Of a DNA stretch of 64,000 nt, positions 57,248 to 64,000 are shown piece by piece. The notes beneath the pieces are model-generated. The model was not told where the DNA came from. It did not search any database and saw only the letters and a program-made list of their open reading frames with translations. This stretch comes from Bolinopsis microptera (taxonomy: Eukaryota; Ctenophora; Tentaculata; Lobata; Bolinopsidae): assembly GCF_026151205.1 (NCBI RefSeq), contig NC_087076.1:20578828-20642827 (forward strand). The letters are read 5' to 3'. Numbering within the stretch: position 1 is the stretch's first letter; each line of letters opens with the position of its first letter. A program made the translations under genes and the position numbers.

Positions 57248-58947
57248 AGATGTGGATACTGGCGGGGAGGTGATAATTGTTTTTTTACGTTTTAGGTGGC
57301 GCCTCTATTCAGCAGGTTGAAGAGGTGATGCAAATTTTATATCATAGAACGCTTGTAACACTTGTAACTCCTTCCTGTTACCCCCTTCGAAGGTCCTTAA
57401 TTATTTTCTGAACGAAAGCTTAAAAATAACCGAGAAATCGACCTTCTTATTAACTCATGATGATGACTGTTTCTGACCTAAAATTGCACGAAAAATCGAC
57501 TTAACTTGGTTTCAGAACCTATAAACACTTCCTCATCCCTCAAAATTGATGTTTTATATAGTTAATACGAGCAACAAGCAACATATATTTTGATCATTCG
57601 GTTCTACTCATGACCTAGGGCCTAGGGAGTTAAGCTGAAACCGAAAGATCGAGGCAATCCTCACCTTAACTGCTCGGACAGGTACTAACACAATTTTCAG
57701 ATAGAAATGTTCGTTGCAATATGATTAATGATTATTGCAGCTTTGCAACTTGAGTGAAGAGCAGAGTACGAAAACACACAGCAGGTTAGCAACTCATTTT
57801 GGTGACTGTTTCTCACCTACCATTGTACGAGACATCGATTTAAGTTGGTTTCGCAGCCCAACAACACTCAAAATTCATGCTTTACTCAAGCAAAGAACAT
57901 TTTGATTCTGCAACGAAAGAACAAGGATATCGTCTCGTTAACAACCCGAACAGGTACTATTACAATTTTCAGAACAGAGCTCGATAGCTAAGTCGAAAGA
58001 AACACAATGAAGGTAGGTAACCAATACCGTGATATAACAATCATAATAACAACTGAATTAAATTTTTTTCCATGCACTCCGTGATCCTGACCGAGCATCA
58101 ATTGTAATAGAGGACTTAGAGGTGTTATGTCAAGTGACGCCGAACTGTCCACTCACAAACAGGAAGAGTGAGCAGACGGATATTATATCGTTTGTTTACT
58201 TTTCTTATCGTTCAGAAAAAAATTTAATTCAGTTGTTATTATAATTGTTATATCATGGTGTTGGTTACCTACCTTCATTGTGTTTCTTTTGACTTAGCTA
58301 TCGTGCTTTGCTCTGAAAATTGTGATAATACCTGTTCGAGTTGTTAACGAGACGATATTCTTGTTCTTTCGTTGCAGAATAAAAATGTTCTTTGTTTGAG
58401 TAAAACATGAATTTTAAGTGTTGTTGGGCTGTGAAACCAACTTAAATCGATGTCTCGCACAATGGTAAGTGAGAAACAGTCACCAAAATGAGTTGCTAAC
58501 CTGCTGTGTGTTTTCGTACTCTGATCTTCACTCAAGTTGCTAAGCTGCAATAAACATATTGCAACGAACATTTCTATCTGAAAATTGTGTTAAGGATAAA
58601 AATATATGTTGCTTGTTGCTCGTATTAACTATATAAAACATCAATTTTGAGGGATGAGGAAGTGTTTATAGGTTCTGAAACCAAGTTAAGTCGATTTTTC
58701 GTGCAATTTTAGGTCAGAAACAGTCATCATCATGAGTTAATAAGAAGGTCGATTTCTCGGTTATTTTTAAGCTTTTGTTCAGAAAATGATTTAATTCGGG
58801 ACCTTCAAAGGGGGGTTACAAGAAGGAGTAACAAGTGTTACAAGCGTTCCATAATACAAAATTTGCATCACATCTTCAGCCTGCTGAATAGAGGCGCCAC
58901 TCAAAAGTAAACAAACAATTATCACCTCCCCGCCAGTATCCACATCT
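57248..58947. mobile_element. 1.7-kb fold-back element
   Basis: The left arm is 57248-58070, the right arm about 58215-58947, with a 144-bp loop. The outermost bases are AGATGTGGATACTGGCGGGG and its complement. The arms are close to identical apart from about 90 bp present only in the left arm near 57595-57690. Each arm contains two diverged copies of a sub-unit of about 300 bp (TTTCTGACCTAAAATTGCAC and TTTCTCACCTACCATTGTAC). There is no ORF and no clear target duplication. Confidence 0.88.
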
Positions 58948-58950
58948 ATT

Positions 58951-58999
58951 AGGATTTCAAAGGATTTCAAGGATTTCAAGGATTTCAAGGATTTCAAAA
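58951..58999 (-). repeat. 9-bp tandem tail, TTGAAATCC
   Basis: About five units (GGATTTCAA on the plus strand), the first with an extra A. The position, just beyond the 3' UTR of the minus-strand LINE and next to the fold-back element, fits a LINE 3' tail made of short repeats instead of poly(A). Confidence 0.75.
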
Positions 59000-59297
59000 T
59001 AAAATGATCATTACAATAAACATTGTGTCGGATCTAAATTTAAAAAAATAAAGATAAAATGAAAGTCAAAAACGAAAAAAACCGAAACCTGTCCTGAAAA
59101 ATGCACGGTTGACGGTTATAGTCTAAAGAGTTTAAATACCGAGCTATTCTAAAAAGGAATGTTCATGACGCGAACAACCAGTCCTTTGTGTCCATGCCTA
59201 AGATCCACACATAAATTCCACACTAAATCAAAAGTGTGAAACGCACACGAAAAATAACACACTGTCAGATCCACGTTTCGCATGTTGAGTCCGTGAG

Positions 59298-62200
59298 TCA
59301 TGTTGTAGGTCCTTCCTTTTCTTTTCTGTCACTCGGGGGGAACCTCCGCTTGTTCACTTTACTCAAGAATCTGGCAGTTTCTCTGATCAATAGGATATCC
59401 TTGAAGAGGTCGGCAAAGGTCTCCGCTCCAGAGGTGATCATGGTTCTCGCCTGCTGACCTATGTTTCGCCTCAGGTCGTCGTAAAGCGAACAATCCGTAA
59501 GAACGTGTTTCTCATCTTCAATGATCGGCTCAAACATTGGTAGTTCGGCCAGTATACCGACAGCTTCAAGGTCTGATGAAGAACAGTGCTTACAAATGCG
59601 ACTGAGCGGATTTTCACGGTTGATGGCGTATCTACCGGTCTCGATGTTGAACTTATGAGCACTCATTCTGAACTGCGCCAGCCGCTTCACCTCTTCTCCA
59701 CTGAGCTGCAGGTTCAGGTACGCTTCAGCTGTAAATTCACTTTTGATAGTGTTGTAGAAACTGAGCTTCCGGTTGTTTTGCCGCTCATCGTTCCAACAGT
59801 TAATAAAAGTACTACGTAGTGCTGTTTTGAATTGGTTGGGGTAGGTCAACCTGCGAGATGATACTGACTGAAGGCTTTGTCGGAGATCTTCTATACCTTT
59901 GTACCATGGCAGATTGAGTGTGCGTTGTTCTATGAACGCCTGTCTGGCTAGACTTGTGCAACCAGCTCTGTCCATTTGCTCAAGTCGGTTGAAATACCCA
60001 AATACTTGCTTTGATGCCTTTATCACTAGGGGGCAGCGGCCTGTATCACCCCATACACTCGCATTTGAGGTTTTTCTGCCCACTCCTAAGGTCCACTTGA
60101 GGAATGAGAGATGAAGCTTTTCGAGAGGATCTCTTGCAGTCTCCTTCAGGAGAGATTTGGTGTTGATATTATCTTGATAGTTTCTGACAAAGAGAGTCTC
60201 TGGGAGCCACACCTGACATCCGTATGTCACAATCGGTACCACAAGCGCGTCGAATAGCTTGAATACGATTGTTCGCCTGAAGTGTCTTAAGTCAATACTG
60301 CTTTTTAGCGCGAAGTAGCTTCTGAGACCTTTTTGCTTCAGTTTGTTCTGTGCTACTGCTGAAGAACCGTTGAGGGTAAAGGTTATCCCGAGGTAGCAAT
60401 ATTCTCGAACTGATGTGATGTTGGTTTCGCCGAGTTGGAATGTCAGACTCTCTTTAAGGAGCCTCCCGGAACGGTTGAACACCATCACTGCCGTTTTTCC
60501 GATGTTAACGGTTAGTCCCCATTCGATACAGTAACTGTGTAAAACGTTTAGAAGTTTCTGTAGTCCAGTATGGTCAAGGGCAAGAAGTATAAGATCATCA
60601 GCCCAGAGGAGATGAGTGATATTAACATTATTCAGTTCAGGGACGTTGACTTCCTCAGCGTTATCCAGATCTAGGGAGAGTTGGTGGATGAAACACTTGA
60701 ACAGCTCAGGAGACATCGGGTGACCTTGCTCAGTCCCACAGTGAACGTCGATTGTCTCTGACAATCTGTTCAACAGTTTGATTTTTGCTGAGGAATGTGA
60801 ATACATCTGCTCGATACATTGAAAGTATCGACCTCTTACTCCTAGCTCCCAGAGTTTATAGAGCATGGCATCTCGGCACACAGAGTCGAACGCCTTCGCG
60901 TAGTCGACGAAGCATCCATATAGCCTCTTTTTCCGTTGCGTTACATACTTTTGGATGCAAGTTGAGAGTGTTAGTATGTGGTCACTCGTCTGTGCTTTTT
61001 TACAGAACCCTAGCTGGTTTATGGTGTCTGGACAATTCAGTGACCGGAATGTGAGTAGGCGCTGTAATAAGATAGTTGAAAACAGCTTCCCAACATTGCT
61101 CGCCACGGCTATCGCCCGGTAGTTGTTCGGATCGTATACACTCCCCTTTTTGTGCAAGGGGGTAACTAGAGAGGTCGTCCATGGATACTCCCCGAGTTTC
61201 AAACAGTGGTTGAACAGGTTGAGAACAGCTGACAGCATTGGTTCATCTGACGAGATGAGGAACTCATTCAGGATTTTATCTTCGGCGATGGCTTTCCCTT
61301 TCTTAAGGCCTTTGATGGCGGTCCGAAGTTCCTCTATTTCGATATCTTTGTCCAGAACTTCCACGAGTTCATGAACACGAAGTTCAGTCTTTCTGCGTTC
61401 CGTGAAGTCAGCAGTTTCTTCATTCGGGATGGAAGGTTTTGAGTACAGCTCTTTGAAGAATTTACAGAAGTTCATCATATCGAAAACGTCCAGCTTTGAG
61501 CCATTTGAGGAGAAGCTTTTAAGTTTCTTAAAGCGACTCCAGTTTATGTCGCGCCCCTCGTCAACATCACGACAAAGAGATTCCACGAACTTGGCCTTCT
61601 TCTGTCTCACGAGCTTTCGGTATTCGCGGCGTTTGTTGTAGTAGCTGTCTCTCAGTTCTTTATCAAGAGGACTTTTACCGTATGTTTTAGCTAATCGATT
61701 TAGTTCACGTTTTTCGATGATGCAGGCAATATCAAACCATGGAGACTTCGGTTTTGCCCTTTTGTATCCCCGAGTTTTCCTATTGAGGGGTTTTTGTTTA
61801 TGTTTTCTAGGTCTTGGTAGGGCCTGATCAGCCATATCACGATAAATGCCGACGATGTTTTCATTGAGCTTAATGACATCCTCCTTTTTTACGCAAACAG
61901 CTTCAACCAGTTCCGCGATTCTGCTTGCAAACTGGGGTTCTTTTTGGACATCTAGGAACTGCTGTTTATTCTCTGAAGCATTCTCGTCCCATTTGTGTTT
62001 TATTGGGGCTGGCTGGAGTGAGGATAGAATTTCGTCCGGATCAATTATATAATTATGACTCAGTTTCAGTGTGCATAAGCATGGGCGGTGGTCTGAGAAT
62101 TTCGTAAGATCTAAGACCTTAAGACTTTGCACCGATTCCCTTAGCATGGGGGATGCTGTTACGTAGTCTACAACGCTGTGTCCATTGTAATTAATTGAGG

Positions 62201-62924
62201 TGGGTTCCCCAAAGATGTCTCCTAGTGTATCACCATTAAGAATGCTAAGGTTCAGACTGGATATGAAGTCCAGAAAGAGTTTTCCCCTTGTGTTTATCAC
62301 AGAGTCTTTGCTTGATCTTGTTGATTTTTCTGGAAAGCTTGCGATTGTTGAGAAAGCCTCGATGTCAGCTGGAGGTTCATCATCAAAGTTAAAGTTGAGG
62401 TCCCCTGTTCTTGCATTGAAGTCTCCTAGAACCAGTTTCTCGCCAAGATCTGTGTTTTCAGCAACAAAGTCAATAATGGATTCGAGTGTTGACTGGGATG
62501 GTCCACCATTGCTGTTTTTCAGTCTCTTTTTGTAGGATGACTGCTCTGGGGAGTCGTATACGTTGATTATTGTGAACTTAAGAGTATCATCAGTGGCGGG
62601 GCAAAAAGTCACCGCTTGAATATCTGGATGGGAGCTTTTTACGGGCTTGAAGTCTCCTGACAGGGATCGATGGACCCCCACACATAGCCCACCGGAGCGC
62701 GAGCCGGTTCTAAGGCTATTGTAGCATTTGAAGTTTGGAAGGTGGAACTCAGCCTTCGTTTCCTGCAGGCAGAATATGTTACACCCAATGAGAAGTTTGA
62801 CGAAGTCCTCATCATCGGCCTTGGGGCCCTCTTTGAAGGACATTGAGTCATGAATGTTCCACGACAAGATCCTCATAAGGTCTTGTTGGTGGCTCGTAGT
62901 CCTATCAGGTATAGAATTAATCAT
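59298..62924 (-). CDS. LINE ORF2: endonuclease, reverse transcriptase, CCHC end
   Basis: An intact frame of 1,208 residues. The endonuclease has ILSWNIHDS, FCLQETKA, LVLGDFNARTGD and FSDHRPC. The reverse transcriptase has NNYRAIAVASNVGKL, CFVDYAKAFDSV, GTEQGHPMSPELFKCF and the catalytic LLWADDLILLALD. The C-terminal part contains CKHC followed by HVLTDCSLYDDLRR, a CCHC knuckle with partner residues typical of many invertebrate LINE ORF2 proteins. The start ATG overlaps the ORF1 stop (ATGATTAA), which points to termination-reinitiation. The sequence is distinct from the two other LINEs in the window; I leave the clade open. Confidence 0.93.
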   Translation of the reverse strand: MINSIPDRTTSHQQDLMRILSWNIHDSMSFKEGPKADDEDFVKLLIGCNIFCLQETKAEFHLPNFKCYNSLRTGSRSGGLCVGVHRSLSGDFKPVKSSHPDIQAVTFCPATDDTLKFTIINVYDSPEQSSYKKRLKNSNGGPSQSTLESIIDFVAENTDLGEKLVLGDFNARTGDLNFNFDDEPPADIEAFSTIASFPEKSTRSSKDSVINTRGKLFLDFISSLNLSILNGDTLGDIFGEPTSINYNGHSVVDYVTASPMLRESVQSLKVLDLTKFSDHRPCLCTLKLSHNYIIDPDEILSSLQPAPIKHKWDENASENKQQFLDVQKEPQFASRIAELVEAVCVKKEDVIKLNENIVGIYRDMADQALPRPRKHKQKPLNRKTRGYKRAKPKSPWFDIACIIEKRELNRLAKTYGKSPLDKELRDSYYNKRREYRKLVRQKKAKFVESLCRDVDEGRDINWSRFKKLKSFSSNGSKLDVFDMMNFCKFFKELYSKPSIPNEETADFTERRKTELRVHELVEVLDKDIEIEELRTAIKGLKKGKAIAEDKILNEFLISSDEPMLSAVLNLFNHCLKLGEYPWTTSLVTPLHKKGSVYDPNNYRAIAVASNVGKLFSTILLQRLLTFRSLNCPDTINQLGFCKKAQTSDHILTLSTCIQKYVTQRKKRLYGCFVDYAKAFDSVCRDAMLYKLWELGVRGRYFQCIEQMYSHSSAKIKLLNRLSETIDVHCGTEQGHPMSPELFKCFIHQLSLDLDNAEEVNVPELNNVNITHLLWADDLILLALDHTGLQKLLNVLHSYCIEWGLTVNIGKTAVMVFNRSGRLLKESLTFQLGETNITSVREYCYLGITFTLNGSSAVAQNKLKQKGLRSYFALKSSIDLRHFRRTIVFKLFDALVVPIVTYGCQVWLPETLFVRNYQDNINTKSLLKETARDPLEKLHLSFLKWTLGVGRKTSNASVWGDTGRCPLVIKASKQVFGYFNRLEQMDRAGCTSLARQAFIEQRTLNLPWYKGIEDLRQSLQSVSSRRLTYPNQFKTALRSTFINCWNDERQNNRKLSFYNTIKSEFTAEAYLNLQLSGEEVKRLAQFRMSAHKFNIETGRYAINRENPLSRICKHCSSSDLEAVGILAELPMFEPIIEDEKHVLTDCSLYDDLRRNIGQQARTMITSGAETFADLFKDILLIRETARFLSKVNKRRFPPSDRKEKEGPTT

Positions 62925-64000
62925 TGCGCTTCCTTTTCGGTTTGTATCCAGTTTCGTCCTCGTAATTCCCGTGACTGGTCTCCATGTCTACAGTTCTATA
63001 AAGAGAATCACGAAACTTCAGCCAGGTTTTCCGTTGGCCTCTTTCTGAGAGGAACAGTTCTACGCCATTTTTTCCTGTCCCTTTGTTTATGAATCCACCG
63101 AGATTACGATTACACGATGTAAAGACACGGTTTCGGTATTTTTGTCCTGATCTGAGGTTGCTCACAAAAGTTGACAGCAAGCCATTAAAGGATTCAATCT
63201 CCTCGGTCAGACGAGGGTAGCCAGGGATTGGGATGATCGCTGATAGGCAGAGTTTAGCCGTTGTCGATTCGAGGATGTTGTAGACCATCTGTTTATATTT
63301 ACCGAAAAGATCGTCAGCAGAAAGTTTGAGCCAGAATAGGTCTTGAAATCCTGTATGCACGAACACGACATCTGGTTTTGTGTTTCGCACTTTTGATACG
63401 AGGCCTCCTTTCGAAATGATGTCGTCGACCGAGAAGGCTCGATATGTGCTGATCTCAAAACGACTGCTAAATTTGGTCCCGTCAAATTTGTTGAAAAAAT
63501 CATCGTGAACAAGGAGACATTTTCGGTTCGACCGCTGGGTCGGATGTGATCTTCCTCTTGGTGTTTCTGGGCTGGTCTGGGCATTCTCCTTTGGTGATTT
63601 TTGTGCTGGCTCCTTGTGGCTTAGGTTGTTAGCAGATACGGTTTCTCCATGAGTGCTATTTACTGTTGCCACATGGCTAGTTGGGATAGAATCTCCTGTA
63701 TTTTCAGTTTGATCTATTCCTGGAGTCTTATCCTTATCAAGATCGGTTTTCTCGGAGGGGGGCTGTGATCGACTACTTCCTTCTGGTTCATGTTGTCGGC
63801 ATTGGCCATTGGTATCGTTGGCTGTTGAAGTTGTGGCTTCTTCCCGGTCCTCCTTCTTGTTTGATGGTTTCCTAGGTCGTTTAGTACCCAGTGGTGATGG
63901 GGCTGTCTCACATGAAAGCCTCGTGTCATGGCTTCCTAGAACCTTGATATTCTGTTGTTTTTTTGTTCTGTCACTGCAGTGATTGCTTGAGGTCTGGTTA
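62917..64000 (-). CDS. LINE ORF1 with SGNH-esterase-like fold (5' end outside window)
   Basis: The frame is open from its stop at 62917 to the right edge, at least 360 codons, without a stop. The first part is rich in Lys, Ser, Thr and Pro and looks disordered. From KCLLVHDDFFNKF onward it follows the SGNH/GDSL hydrolase plan: a block-I strand, a middle block DVVFVHTGFQDLF, then AIIPIPGYPRLTEEIESFNGLL. However, the GDS nucleophile motif reads HDD and the GxND block reads GFQD, so key catalytic residues look replaced. Esterase-type ORF1 proteins are known in CR1-like LINEs. The C-terminus is basic (YKPKRKRND), fitting RNA binding. True start unknown. Confidence 0.78.
   Translation of the reverse strand, partial: NQTSSNHCSDRTKKQQNIKVLGSHDTRLSCETAPSPLGTKRPRKPSNKKEDREEATTSTANDTNGQCRQHEPEGSSRSQPPSEKTDLDKDKTPGIDQTENTGDSIPTSHVATVNSTHGETVSANNLSHKEPAQKSPKENAQTSPETPRGRSHPTQRSNRKCLLVHDDFFNKFDGTKFSSRFEISTYRAFSVDDIISKGGLVSKVRNTKPDVVFVHTGFQDLFWLKLSADDLFGKYKQMVYNILESTTAKLCLSAIIPIPGYPRLTEEIESFNGLLSTFVSNLRSGQKYRNRVFTSCNRNLGGFINKGTGKNGVELFLSERGQRKTWLKFRDSLYRTVDMETSHGNYEDETGYKPKRKRND

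Larger units (their letters stand above)
58951..64000 (-). mobile_element. LINE with esterase-like ORF1, runs off right edge
   Basis: The minus-strand element has ORF1 and ORF2 overlapping by 8 nt, a 3' UTR of about 300 bp and a 3' end of tandem TTGAAATCC units (58951-58999). Its 5' end lies beyond the window. Both frames are open over their whole visible length, so the copy is young and may be complete. Confidence 0.85.

Overview
The window is nuclear DNA from an invertebrate animal. The evidence is spliced genes with short GT-AG introns, animal-type proteins (a WASH-complex subunit, mitochondrial ATP synthase subunit b, an RBM15/Spenito-type protein, an endophilin-B-type N-BAR protein, an SLC25 carrier, an MFS transporter, a rhodopsin-like GPCR) and a dense load of LINEs, tRNA-derived SINEs and short DNA transposons. 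I cannot name the species or phylum from sequence alone. Several start codons lie a few bases after a good splice acceptor, so the species has either short 5' UTR introns or spliced-leader trans-splicing.

Left part (1-21 kb): simple repeats, the 3' exons of a GPCR (+), a large minus-strand gene whose product carries eleven SUMO-consensus lysines (3.9-9.0 kb), two TTAA-flanked inverted-repeat elements (10.0-12.6 kb), WASHC3 (minus, three exons) and ATP5PB (minus, four exons). The last ATP5PB intron (5.7 kb) holds a 500-bp inverted-repeat element filled with a 10-bp minisatellite, a LINE with an intact 983-residue EN-RT frame, and a further TTAA-flanked element.

Middle part (21-45 kb): two tRNA-like SINE copies, a hAT element with 8-bp target duplications, a 5'-truncated and frameshifted LINE, an intronless mitochondrial carrier gene, an RBM15-like gene (two coding exons) and an eight-exon endophilin-B-like gene that ends without an SH3 domain. 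Long spacers between them show no gene I can support.

Right part (45-64 kb): a nest of short non-autonomous DNA transposons whose borders can be read to the base from target-site duplications. Three families have 9-bp, 8-bp and 3-bp duplications, and some copies sit inside others. One 673-bp inverted-repeat element has landed in the coding sequence of an MFS transporter gene and puts a stop codon at the junction. Then come a decayed LINE ORF1 ending in a 78-bp perfect palindrome, a 1.7-kb fold-back element and a large minus-strand LINE whose ORF1 runs off the right edge.

I see no multi-gene system such as an immune locus, gene cluster or operon. The most unusual points are a probable -1 ribosomal frameshift linking the two ORFs of the LINE at 15.9-19.2 kb, the base-accurate record of nested insertions, the SUMO-motif array protein, and the transporter interrupted by a mobile element.
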